Shown here in pieces: positions 1-6,984 of a stretch of 9,711 nucleotides of DNA (positions within the stretch are counted from its first letter, which is position 1; every line of letters begins with the position of its first letter). The notes below the pieces were generated by a model that was given only the letters and a program-made list of their open reading frames with translations, had not been told where the DNA came from and made no database searches. Origin of the DNA: Alphaproteobacteria bacterium (GTDB lineage: Bacteria; Pseudomonadota; Alphaproteobacteria; Paracaedibacterales; JAKBAR01). The translations under genes were made by a program, and so were the position numbers. Location of the stretch: the NCBI GenBank assembly GCA_019745755.1, contig JAIESS010000079.1, positions 1 to 9,711 on the forward strand. The letters are read 5' to 3'.

Positions 1-17
1 TGACTTACAAGGATATT

Positions 18-1277
18 TTGATCTATTTAAAAAAATACAAAAATACACGAAAAAGCCCCCTCCCCTTATGGTCACAGATGGCACGGGAGAATCAGCGTAT
101 GCCAGAAATAGATTGGCATACATGGCTTATCCTTGCGGGGAGAGGTTTTGGCAAAACTCGTACAGGCGCAGAGAGTGTCCGTCAACTCATTGAGAATCAC
201 GGTTACCGCCGCATCGCTCTTATCGGATCGTCCATTGTGCAAACGCGTTCCATTATGGTGGAGGGGGTGAGCGGGATTCTCAGTACCTATCTGCCGTCAT
301 CGCAACCCCATACAGCCATGTCTAAACGGGAAATTCATTTTAAAAATGGGGCTGTTGCCATGCTTTTTGGGGGAGATCAGGTGGATCAACTCCGGGGGCC
401 TCAATTTGATCTGGCTTGGGTGGATGAACTTGCCAAATTTCGCACACCGGATAAATTGATGGAGCAGTTAGCACTCAGCCTTCGTCTTGGGATACAGCCG
501 CGGTGCATTATCACCACAACACCCCGCCCCCTGCCGATTTTAAATAAACTCATAACTCAAGAAGGGGTGGTAGTCACTCGTGGCACAACCTTTGATAATG
601 TCGCTAACCTCGCGCCGACGTTCATGGAACAAGTAGTGAGAGAGTTTAAGGGGACGAAGCTTGGCTCCCAGGAACTTTATGGTGAAATATTGAACGAAAC
701 CCAGGGTGCCCTTTGGCAGCGTAGTAATGTTGTCTATAGCGAGCCCCTTTATGATGAACATCAGCGGCCACTGCTTAGCCGTATTGTTGTGGCTATTGAT
801 CCAGCGACGACTCACCATGACGGCAGTGATGAGACAGGCATTATTGTGGCAGGGGTGGATGACAAGGGCTGCGGCTATGTTTTGGAGGATTTGAGCGGCA
901 AGCATTCGCCCCTCGATTGGGGGCAGCGGGCCGTGTCGGCTTATCACCGATATAAGGCAGATCGTATCGTTGCGGAAGTGAACAAGGGTGGCGATTTGGT
1001 GGAGCGGGTGATTCGTTCCATCGATGCTTGTGCATCTTATAAGGAAGTACGGGCAACTCGAGGAAAAGCTGTACGCGCTGAACCTGTGGCGGCGTTATAT
1101 GAAAAGGGGCGCATCTTTCATAGTAGACCACTGCATCTTTTGGAGGAGCAAATGTGCAGTTATATTCCGGGATCCACAAGTAAATCACCAGATCGGGTCG
1201 ATGCCCTTGTTTGGGCTTTTACGGATCTGTTGCTAGTAGGTGAAGCATCAGCTCAGCTTAAAATATGGGGAGCATGA
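18..1277 (+). CDS. Large terminase subunit, gene-transfer-agent/phage type
   Basis: ATP-driven DNA-packaging motor and headful nuclease that fills procapsids. The 419-aa protein has the ATPase part first: Walker A GRGFGKT at residues 41-47, Walker B LAWVDE at 132-137, and coupling motif TTTPRP at 166-171. The RNase H-like nuclease follows, with candidate acidic metal ligands D262 (in AIDPA), E321 (in VAEVNKGGD) and D392/D395 (in SPDRVDA) near the C-terminus. Length and motif order fit a complete protein of the alphaproteobacterial GTA terminase group. The start is TTG, 4 bases after AAGGA. An in-frame ATG at 78 is possible, but the family-like stretch around W18 lies upstream of it. No portal, protease or capsid gene follows, so the gene stands apart from a full packaging cluster. 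The sampled GC (37 of 60 bases at 901-960) is well above the rest of the window. Family is clear; GTA versus prophage remnant is inference. Confidence 0.9.
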   Translation: MIYLKKYKNTRKSPLPLWSQMARENQRMPEIDWHTWLILAGRGFGKTRTGAESVRQLIENHGYRRIALIGSSIVQTRSIMVEGVSGILSTYLPSSQPHTAMSKREIHFKNGAVAMLFGGDQVDQLRGPQFDLAWVDELAKFRTPDKLMEQLALSLRLGIQPRCIITTTPRPLPILNKLITQEGVVVTRGTTFDNVANLAPTFMEQVVREFKGTKLGSQELYGEILNETQGALWQRSNVVYSEPLYDEHQRPLLSRIVVAIDPATTHHDGSDETGIIVAGVDDKGCGYVLEDLSGKHSPLDWGQRAVSAYHRYKADRIVAEVNKGGDLVERVIRSIDACASYKEVRATRGKAVRAEPVAALYEKGRIFHSRPLHLLEEQMCSYIPGSTSKSPDRVDALVWAFTDLLLVGEASAQLKIWGA

Positions 1278-1336
1278 GGGGGGATCTTCAAAATCATGTT
1301 TTTGTAAGTCTAATCCTAATGTCGACCATTTTGATA

Positions 1337-1365
1337 TTGCGCAGACCAAATAACCTTGTTATCCT
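1337..1365 (+). promoter_or_regulatory. Possible promoter for the binding-protein/M16 pair
   Basis: A TTGCGC box at 1337-1342 and a TATCCT box at 1360-1365 are separated by 17 bases. Each matches the sigma-70 consensus at only four of six positions, so this is a weak call. If it is used, the transcript would start near 1372 and carry a leader of about 100 bases containing the inverted repeat at 1406-1469. Confidence 0.25.
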
Positions 1366-1405
1366 CTTTCCATGAAAAGATTTTTATCCACTGATATTCT
1401 TTGTT

Positions 1406-1469
1406 GTAGAACCTCGCAGCTTTAGTTTTTGCGTCGCAATTTTTATATATTTAAAAAAAGAGGTTCTAC
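1406..1469 (+). promoter_or_regulatory. Inverted repeat that could occlude the ribosome binding site
   Basis: GTAGAACCTC at 1406-1415 is perfectly complementary to GAGGTTCTAC at 1460-1469. The right arm contains the GAGG of the Shine-Dalgarno sequence and ends one base before the ATG at 1471. In RNA the two arms can form a 10-bp stem around a 44-base loop, which holds a small TTGC/GCAA mini-hairpin at 1429-1439. The geometry is that of translational control, but I recognise no known riboswitch or leader class. The repeat is seen directly; its function is inferred. Confidence 0.5.
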
Positions 1470-1470
1470 T

Positions 1471-2451
1471 ATGTTTAAACGCCTTGTTCCATTTGCCGTG
1501 TTTCTCGGGATACTTAGCTTTTTTGCCTATCGTTACATTATGAGTGGGCACACCCACGATCTCCCCCTTATTGCCATCACACAAATCATTGAACATGACA
1601 CATTGGATACGGTGCGTTCGGGTATGATGGCACGTCTTAAGGAAAAAGGATTTGAAGACGGTAAAAATGTACGCATTGTTTATCAAAATGCCCATGGTCA
1701 GCTGACAACAGCGGCGCAAATTGTACAGCATTTTACCAATTTAAAACCTAAAGTTCTTGTTGCACTATCCACACAAAGCGCCCAACTTCTTCAAAATGTA
1801 AGTCAACAGCAACACATCCCCCTTATCTTTACCGCTGTCACTGACCCTGTGGCGGCAAAACTTGTAAAAGCTATGGATGTGGCTTTACCTGGCATTACGG
1901 GAATTAGCGATTATATGCCGGCGGAGCCTCAAATTGCCATGCTACGGACGTTCTTACCTAATCTTAAAGTACTTGGCGTGCTTCATAATCCCGCTGAAGT
2001 CAATTCAACTGCGTACCTTGAATCTTTTGAGAAAGCCGCGAATGCAGCAGGCATAACCATCAAACGCTCCCCCCTTACCAATACGAGTGAGGCCGTGGCT
2101 GCTACACGCAGGCTCCTTGGCGCTGTGGATGCTATTTACTTTCCAAACGATAATACAGCCATGGCGGCGGTGGCCGGTATTGTTAGCGTCGCTCACACAG
2201 AAGGCACCCCTGTTTTTGCTAATGATAGCGCCTCCGTTGAAAAGGGTGCCCTTGCCGCCCTGGCCTATGATCGCACGGCCATGGGACATGACACAGCAGA
2301 TCTCGTCATAGACGCCCTTGAAAAGGGATTTCCTGTAGCAACACCCATTAAGATTGGATCAGCCATTCAAACAGTTGTGAGCAAGGATGCTCTCAAGAAA
2401 TTGAATTTAAGTATCCCAGATGCTCTTACATCTGCTGTAATGAGCGAGTAA
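1471..2451 (+). CDS. ABC transporter substrate-binding protein, TrpX-like (ABC_sub_bind family)
   Basis: A 326-aa periplasmic binding protein of the family that includes TrpX, which delivers amino acids such as tryptophan or tyrosine, or related ligands, to an ABC permease. Residues 5-23 form one hydrophobic segment with no clear signal-peptidase site and no lipobox, so it may stay membrane-anchored. Family hallmarks are VALSTQSAQ (97-105), FTAVTDPVAAKLV (120-132), GITGISDYMP (141-150), LGVLHNPAEVNS (168-179) and, in the C-terminal lobe, YFPNDNTAMAAV and FANDSASVEKGA. I chose the ATG at 1471 because AAAGAGG ends 7 bases before it; a TTG at 1429 is in frame but has no ribosome binding site and lies inside the leader repeat. 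No permease or ATPase gene is nearby; the M16 protease follows after 37 bases. The true ligand cannot be read from the sequence. Confidence 0.85.
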   Translation: MFKRLVPFAVFLGILSFFAYRYIMSGHTHDLPLIAITQIIEHDTLDTVRSGMMARLKEKGFEDGKNVRIVYQNAHGQLTTAAQIVQHFTNLKPKVLVALSTQSAQLLQNVSQQQHIPLIFTAVTDPVAAKLVKAMDVALPGITGISDYMPAEPQIAMLRTFLPNLKVLGVLHNPAEVNSTAYLESFEKAANAAGITIKRSPLTNTSEAVAATRRLLGAVDAIYFPNDNTAMAAVAGIVSVAHTEGTPVFANDSASVEKGALAALAYDRTAMGHDTADLVIDALEKGFPVATPIKIGSAIQTVVSKDALKKLNLSIPDALTSAVMSE

Positions 2452-2488
2452 ATATCTATCAACATTTTACACGAACAAAGGAAACCTT

Positions 2489-3745
2489 ATGTCCATTGAA
2501 ATAACCACCCTTGATAATGGCCTTCGTGTCGTTACTGATCATATCAGTACTGTTGAAACGGTGAGTCTTGGCGTGTGGCTTAATGTGGGAGCGCGCAGTG
2601 AACCAAAGGAAGTGAACGGCATTGCCCATGTGTTGGAGCATATGGCATTCAAGGGCACAGAGAAGCGTTCAGCCAAAGAAATTGCCGAAGTCATTGAAAA
2701 TGTGGGCGGGTATGTCAATGCGTATACAAGCCGTGAATCAACGGCTTATTATGTGCGTCTTTTAAAGGATGACGCCCCTCTTGGTGTGGATATCTTATCG
2801 GATATTTTGCAAAACTCCACATTCCAAAAAAGTGAATTTGAGCGTGAACAGTCCGTTATTCTTCAAGAAATTGGCCAGACTTATGACACGCCGGATGATA
2901 TTATTTTTGATTATTTCCAAGAAACGTGTTTCCCAGATCATCCTATGGGACGCCCCATCTTGGGCACATCGGAAATTGTGCAATCCCTTACATCGGATCG
3001 TGTGAAAAAGTATATGCATGATCATTATGGTGCCAAGCAAATGGTATTGGCAGCAGCGGGAAATATTAAACACAAGGATCTTGTGCGAATGGCACAGGAT
3101 TACTTTGTAAACCTCAAACCAGATTGTGAAAAAATCCTTGAGCCGTCTAATTATAGGGGTGGTGAGTTTCGTCAAGAACGCCCCCTTGAGCAGGTGCACA
3201 TTGTCATGGGGATGGAAGGTCTTCCTTATAAACATGAGGATTATTATGCGGCGTCTCTTTTGGCAACGATTTTAGGTGGCGGCATGTCATCGCGCTTGTT
3301 CCAAGAAATTCGTGAGAAGCGTGGCCTTGTATATTCCATTTACGCATTTCATTCGCCCAGCAGTGATACAGGTATTTTTGGTGTTTACGCAGGCACAAGC
3401 CAGGAAAAAGCCAACGAGCTTATTGAGGTTACGGCCAATGAGCTTAAACATTTTAGTCGCACAGATTTTGATGCGGATCTTAAGCGCGCGAAAGCTCAAA
3501 TTAAAGCAAGCCTTATGATGAGTTTGGAGAGCACATCATCACGGTGTGAGCAGTTGGCCAATCAAATGCATATTCACGGTAAACCTATTTCCCCCCATGA
3601 CACGCTCAAGAAAATCGATCATGTCACAGTGGATCATATCAAAAAAGTAGCGGATACATTTTTCGCGTCCACACCAACTTTTGCCACTCTCGGCCCCATC
3701 GATAAGGTTCACGGCTTGGAGAAGTTAAAAAAAGCGTTGGGATAA
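2489..3745 (+). CDS. M16 zinc metalloprotease, mitochondrial processing peptidase-like
   Basis: A 418-aa peptidase of family M16, related to the beta subunit of mitochondrial processing peptidase and to bacterial PqqL/YmxG-type enzymes, which cut peptides inside a closed chamber. The inverted zinc motif is HVLEH, with H47 and H51 as zinc ligands and E50 as the base. The third ligand is probably E127 in VILQEI, and the supporting glutamate is E83 in SRESTAY. The C-terminal half carries the glycine-rich GGGMSSRLF (263-271) and the KRGLVY segment (277-282) with the R/Y pair typical of the family. It is full length. The ATG at 2489 follows AAAGGA by 6 bases. It is probably co-transcribed with the upstream binding protein and ends just before a strong terminator. 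There is no Sec signal, so it is probably cytoplasmic. Substrate unknown. Confidence 0.92.
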   Translation: MSIEITTLDNGLRVVTDHISTVETVSLGVWLNVGARSEPKEVNGIAHVLEHMAFKGTEKRSAKEIAEVIENVGGYVNAYTSRESTAYYVRLLKDDAPLGVDILSDILQNSTFQKSEFEREQSVILQEIGQTYDTPDDIIFDYFQETCFPDHPMGRPILGTSEIVQSLTSDRVKKYMHDHYGAKQMVLAAAGNIKHKDLVRMAQDYFVNLKPDCEKILEPSNYRGGEFRQERPLEQVHIVMGMEGLPYKHEDYYAASLLATILGGGMSSRLFQEIREKRGLVYSIYAFHSPSSDTGIFGVYAGTSQEKANELIEVTANELKHFSRTDFDADLKRAKAQIKASLMMSLESTSSRCEQLANQMHIHGKPISPHDTLKKIDHVTVDHIKKVADTFFASTPTFATLGPIDKVHGLEKLKKALG

Positions 3746-3750
3746 GAGAT

Positions 3751-3790
3751 AAAAAAATGCCCGGAGATAAAAATTACTCTGGGCATTTTA
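3751..3790 (+). terminator. Bidirectional intrinsic terminator between convergent genes
   Basis: The arm AAAATGCCCGGAG (3754-3766) pairs with CTCTGGGCATTTT (3777-3789), giving a 13-bp stem with a single G-U pair and a 10-base AT loop. There is an A-run on the left and a T-run on the right, so the structure can end transcription of the M16 gene on the + strand and of mtaB on the - strand. It lies 5 bases past the M16 stop and 24 bases past the mtaB stop. Confidence 0.9.
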
Positions 3791-3814
3791 AAAGTAATGG
3801 TATCTATTTTTCTA

Positions 3815-5125
3815 CTATAGACTGCCCACTAGCGCATTCCCTTCAACACTCTGGAGTGTCACCTGAATCACATCGCCCACGTTAATGGAGGAACAGTCAG
3901 AATAGATTATCACTTGTGCAAACGTATCGGTTTTGCCTTTTATCACACCATTCTCTATATCTTCCACAAGCATGGTGTGGGATGAGCCTATTTGCTTTAG
4001 GAGATAACGACGCAAAGCCCCCTCCCCTGCTTTTCGCAAAAGTGCTGCACGCTCTTTTATAATACGGCCGTCCACTTGTGGCATACGCGCCGCTGGTGTT
4101 CCTGGACGTTTGGAATAAGGAAATACGTGGAGATAGGTGAGATTGCAGTCTCGCACAATATCTAGGGTATTTTTAAACATAGCTTCATTTTCTGTGGGGA
4201 AACCTGCGATAATATCTGCACCAAACACAGCATCCGGACGCACACGCTTTGCTTTTTCACAAAAATCCACAACGTCCTGGCGCAAGTGTCGGCGTTTCAT
4301 ACGCTTGAGCACGAGATCATCGCCTGCTTGCAAGCTAATATGAAGATGAGGCATGAGCCGGGGCTCATTCGCAATCACATCCCACAGATCCTCGTCTACT
4401 TCTACGGGATCGATGGACGATAGTCGCAAACGCTTTAGCTCAGGAACAAGGGTAAAGAGGCGCTTGATAGTTTGTCCTAGCGTCGGTTGTGCGGGAAGAT
4501 CCTTGCCATAATCCGTGATATCCACACCTGTAAAGACAATTTCCTGATAACCGGCCGCAAGAAGTGTCTTGATTTGATTCACAATTTCCCCGAGGGGTAC
4601 GCTGCGTGAATTACCGCGGCCGTAGGGAATTGTGCAAAATGTACAGCGGTGATTACAGCCATTTTGGACTTGTACAAAGGCCCGCACTTTGCCCTCAAAT
4701 CCGGAAATAAGATGCACCGCCGTTTCCTTCACTGACATAATGTCATTGACAAGAACACGCTCCAACGTACCTGAAAGTCCCGGCAGATAACTCTCTCGCT
4801 TCATCTTTTCGTCATTGCCGAGGACCCGGTCTACCTCTCCCATATCGCTATACTGCGTTGGATTAATTTGCGCCGAGCAGCCCGTTACAATGATGGTGGC
4901 ATCGGGATTATCACGCTTGATCTTACGGATGGATTGACGTGCTTGACGTTCCGCCTCGCTAGTTACAGCACATGTATTCACAAGAATGGTTTTTGAAAGC
5001 CCTGCATCCTTTGCAAGATTACGCATGACCTCCGACTCATAAGTATTAAGACGACACCCAAAGGTGACAACCTGAATATCATCTAAAAATACTGCATTCT
5101 CTTCTTTTATTTGTGCTGATGTCAT
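3815..5125 (-). CDS. mtaB: tRNA (t6A37) methylthiotransferase MtaB
   Basis: A radical-SAM enzyme that adds a methylthio group to N6-threonylcarbamoyladenosine at position 37 of ANN-decoding tRNAs, making ms2t6A. The 436-aa protein has all three parts: the N-terminal methylthiotransferase domain with cluster cysteines C24 (FGCRLN), C52 (VNTCAV) and C83 (VTGCSA); the radical-SAM core with C157, C161 and C164 (NGCNHRCTFC); and a C-terminal TRAM RNA-binding segment over about the last 60 residues. FGCRLN and CTFCTIPYGRG favour MtaB over MiaB or RimO. No Shine-Dalgarno sequence precedes the ATG; instead an AT-rich palindrome covers it (5124-5143). The gene follows dapF on the same strand after 115 bases, an order common in alphaproteobacteria, where ftsY often comes next. 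Here ftsY is missing and the unit ends at a terminator. Confidence 0.95.
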   Translation of the reverse strand: MTSAQIKEENAVFLDDIQVVTFGCRLNTYESEVMRNLAKDAGLSKTILVNTCAVTSEAERQARQSIRKIKRDNPDATIIVTGCSAQINPTQYSDMGEVDRVLGNDEKMKRESYLPGLSGTLERVLVNDIMSVKETAVHLISGFEGKVRAFVQVQNGCNHRCTFCTIPYGRGNSRSVPLGEIVNQIKTLLAAGYQEIVFTGVDITDYGKDLPAQPTLGQTIKRLFTLVPELKRLRLSSIDPVEVDEDLWDVIANEPRLMPHLHISLQAGDDLVLKRMKRRHLRQDVVDFCEKAKRVRPDAVFGADIIAGFPTENEAMFKNTLDIVRDCNLTYLHVFPYSKRPGTPAARMPQVDGRIIKERAALLRKAGEGALRRYLLKQIGSSHTMLVEDIENGVIKGKTDTFAQVIIYSDCSSINVGDVIQVTLQSVEGNALVGSL

Positions 5126-5143
5126 TTTAAAATCGTTTAAAAT
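5124..5143 (-). repeat. Perfect AT-rich palindrome over the mtaB start
   Basis: ATTTTAAA and TTTAAAAT flank the four bases ATCG, giving an 8+4+8 perfect inverted repeat. Its edge overlaps the first two bases of the mtaB start codon. It could be an operator or a small RNA hairpin. It also contains TTAA twice with 6 bases between, one base short of the CtrA spacing. AT-only arms arise easily by chance in AT-rich spacers. Confidence 0.4.
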
Positions 5144-5203
5144 AGATTATTATAATTTTCTGGCTATTATTTCACACTAATGATCAAAAGTACCTTCTTT
5201 TTT

Positions 5204-5231
5204 TTTGTACAAATTTTTTATATTCCGTCAA
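5204..5231 (-). promoter_or_regulatory. Possible separate promoter for mtaB
   Basis: On the - strand TTGACG (5226-5231) matches five of six bases of the -35 consensus. It is followed after 16 bases by TACAAA (5204-5209), a four-of-six -10 match. It would start mtaB transcripts about 70 bases ahead of the ATG. A TATAAT hexamer also occurs at 5149-5154 but has no fitting -35 partner. mtaB may equally be read through from dapF. Confidence 0.3.
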
Positions 5232-5240
5232 CATCACACC

Positions 5241-6062
5241 TTACCCATGATATGTTCCATCAAAAACGAGTTTGGCCTCGCCGGTGACAAACCATTGCTC
5301 TTTCTCTTTATTACATAGGAGCTCCCCCCCTTTTTGTTCAACTAAAATTTCGTTATGATGAGGGTGAAGAAGGCTGTAGGAAAAAGCACTAGCAAAGGCT
5401 GCTGTGCCGCATGCAGGTGTTGAACCTACACCACGCTCCCACACGTTGAGCTCAAGATGTGCTTGATTAGGGGATCCATCATTAGCTGTTACAAAACTAA
5501 TATTAGCACCATGTTTAAAAAAGGGGTGTTTTTCCAATTGCGGTGCCACAGCCTCTTTGTCCACACTTTCCTTATCGCGCAAAAAAATCACAAGATGAGG
5601 ATTACCTACATCAATGACAAAAGTCGTCGTAAAGGTCTCCTTATCCAAAAACCAACGAATATCGTCGTCTAATTCTTTCGTTTTTTGGATAATCTTTGGT
5701 GGATGCATGGTCATTTTAATTTGCGCGACGAGATCATTCTCGTTTAGCATCTCTGCATGAAGGGGCCCCACTATTGTGTGAAGTGTAATCTTTCTTTTTT
5801 TTGCTCTTTGCATCAGATAATAAGCTATGCAGCGACTACCATTGCCACACGCTTCGGCCTCACTCCCATCTGCATTAAAAAAACGAATGTAGTGTTCGTC
5901 ATCATAAACAACAAGCTGATCAAAACCAATGCCACAGCGGCGATCAGAAAATTTTTGAATGAACCCCCTATCCTCCACAAAATAATTAGTGTGAAGAAGA
6001 ACAAAATCATTGCCAAGGGCGACAGCCTTTGTGAAAGGGAAGGTATTCATACGTACCGTCAT
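5241..6062 (-). CDS. dapF: Diaminopimelate epimerase DapF
   Basis: A cytoplasmic, cofactor-free racemase that turns LL-diaminopimelate into meso-diaminopimelate for lysine and peptidoglycan. The 273-aa length is normal for the family. The two catalytic cysteines are C72 in the NADGSEAEACGNG segment and C218 in ERGVGSTPACGTA; the N-terminal LGNDFV (16-21) and the FDQLVV segment also fit. Intactness of both half-sites argues for an active enzyme. The ATG at 6062 is used here; a second ATG at 6050 gives MNTFPFTK, which matches the usual family start about as well. Neither has a good Shine-Dalgarno sequence. mtaB follows on the same strand, and a damaged D-amino-acid transaminase gene diverges from it. 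Confidence 0.95.
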   Translation of the reverse strand: MTVRMNTFPFTKAVALGNDFVLLHTNYFVEDRGFIQKFSDRRCGIGFDQLVVYDDEHYIRFFNADGSEAEACGNGSRCIAYYLMQRAKKRKITLHTIVGPLHAEMLNENDLVAQIKMTMHPPKIIQKTKELDDDIRWFLDKETFTTTFVIDVGNPHLVIFLRDKESVDKEAVAPQLEKHPFFKHGANISFVTANDGSPNQAHLELNVWERGVGSTPACGTAAFASAFSYSLLHPHHNEILVEQKGGELLCNKEKEQWFVTGEAKLVFDGTYHG

Positions 6063-6132
6063 TCTGTTATTTTAGTATTAAAATAAAAGACAAGACCATC
6101 TTTATGCAAGCTTTAGCTTAAGAAATATATCA

Positions 6133-6308
6133 ATGGGTAAAAACGGTTATTCTTCCAGGAATCATCCTTTAGGTTTTCTCAATTGGGACATAAAACTACA
6201 CACGCAAACAGAATATACAGGGCCTCCATTTTTTGTTAATGAAGGCTTTCCTTATTATCTACACACATCGCACGGCTCATAGCATCAACAAAGGAAATAA
6301 AACTTCCT
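6133..6308 (+). pseudogene. Broken N-terminal part of the D-amino-acid transaminase
   Basis: From 6243 to 6308 the frame of the downstream transaminase stays open and reads family-like residues (STHIARLIAS then KEIKLP, aligning with the HIDRLYAS and EKIRI region of Bacillus D-amino-acid aminotransferase), but it has no ATG, GTG or TTG. A stop (TGA at 6240) lies just before. Fragments in the other two frames also resemble the family: NEGFP at 6238-6252 and perhaps a Q-L-G stretch near 6179. The conserved region around the substrate tyrosine (GDGVYE in the family) is not readable. I infer at least one indel near 6253-6263 and more further up. Confidence 0.55.
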
Positions 6309-6968
6309 ATGCCGTGCCTACCTACTGTTTTAGAAAAACATATCCATGAACTTGTACGTTTGAACCGCTATCAAAGCGGCATGATTTACATCCAAGTATC
6401 GAGAGGCGCATCACCGCGTATTCATCCCTTTCCCAGAAATCCTACCCCAAGTCTTGTCATAACCGTTCGGCCAACCAATCAGCTAGCGTTTTTACAAGCG
6501 AATAAAAAAGGAGTGAAAGTCATCACAAAAGAAGATACGCGCTGGGCTCGCCCCGATATTAAGACTGTGAATCTCCTTGCGAATATTTTAGAAAAAGAAA
6601 ATGCCCTTCAGCAGGGAGCCTATGAAACAATCTTTACAAAGAATGGTTATATAACAGAAGCAACCACAGCAAATTTTTGGTGCATTTTTGGAACGACAGT
6701 ATACACCTATCCAAAATCCCAACATATTTTAAATGGTATTACAAAACAACGTATGCAAGCCCTAGCTAAAGATATGGGCATCACAATTGAAGAGCGCCCC
6801 TTTACACTAGAGGAAGCTTATACAGCGGATGAAGCCTTTCTCACAAGCTCCAACGCTTTTGGACTCCCCGTCATTCAAATGAATGATCGTATTGTCGGTA
6901 CCGGCACTCCAGGAGCGTTTACGCTAGCACTTCAAAAGGCCTTTATTGAGTATATTGAGGGGCTATAA
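6309..6968 (+). CDS. dat: D-amino-acid transaminase, N-terminally truncated (probable pseudogene)
   Basis: Class IV (fold type IV) PLP transaminase that interconverts D-alanine, D-glutamate and keto acids for peptidoglycan. The open part is 219 aa against about 280 for the family. It keeps the PLP lysine K85 in DIKTVNLL, the D-enzyme carboxylate-binding pair R37 and H39 in RGASPRIHPFP, E117 in ITEATTANFW, and the phosphate-binding segments LNGIT (141-145) and LTSSN (178-182). RxH together with EDTRWARPDIK favours D-amino-acid over branched-chain transaminase. The ATG at 6309 is not convincing: the nearest AAAGGA is 14 bases away, and homologous coding continues upstream without a start. The missing N-terminus should carry the substrate-binding tyrosine. 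It diverges from dapF and converges on the F-box gene with a 16-base gap. Most likely a recent pseudogene; a sequencing indel is the alternative. Confidence 0.8.
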   Translation: MPCLPTVLEKHIHELVRLNRYQSGMIYIQVSRGASPRIHPFPRNPTPSLVITVRPTNQLAFLQANKKGVKVITKEDTRWARPDIKTVNLLANILEKENALQQGAYETIFTKNGYITEATTANFWCIFGTTVYTYPKSQHILNGITKQRMQALAKDMGITIEERPFTLEEAYTADEAFLTSSNAFGLPVIQMNDRIVGTGTPGAFTLALQKAFIEYIEGL

Positions 6969-6984
6969 ATCTATACCCCCCTGA

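Noticed and set aside
540..947. 135-residue open frame on the - strand inside the terminase gene
   Set aside because: It lies wholly within a gene with clear family motifs, has no recognisable domain and has no upstream signals.
1278..1330. Terminator after the terminase
   Set aside because: Only a 5-bp CAAAA/TTTTG pairing is visible, with no GC stem and no T-run.
1429..1470. Extended N-terminus of the binding protein from a TTG start
   Set aside because: The added 14 residues are basic, lack a ribosome binding site and overlap the leader inverted repeat. The ATG at 1471 has a well-spaced AAAGAGG.
1455..1490. PreQ1-type riboswitch, because of the AGAGGTTCTA string
   Set aside because: The string resembles the 5' stem of preQ1-I, but the matching cytosine-rich strand and the trailing A-rich ACTAA segment are absent, and the ATG would fall inside the aptamer.
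5149..5154. TATAAT on the - strand as the mtaB -10 box
   Set aside because: No -35-like hexamer at 16-18 bases (best is GTGTGA, three of six). The spacer is so AT-rich that the hexamer is expected by chance.
6108..6119. AAGCT-TT-AGCTT palindrome upstream of dapF as an operator
   Set aside because: Five-base arms with a two-base spacer are too short to stand out in an AT-rich spacer, and they do not align with a convincing promoter.
6133..6280. Small gene of about 49 codons starting at the ATG at 6133
   Set aside because: No ribosome binding site, and its end overlaps readable transaminase coding in another frame. It is better explained as decayed dat sequence.
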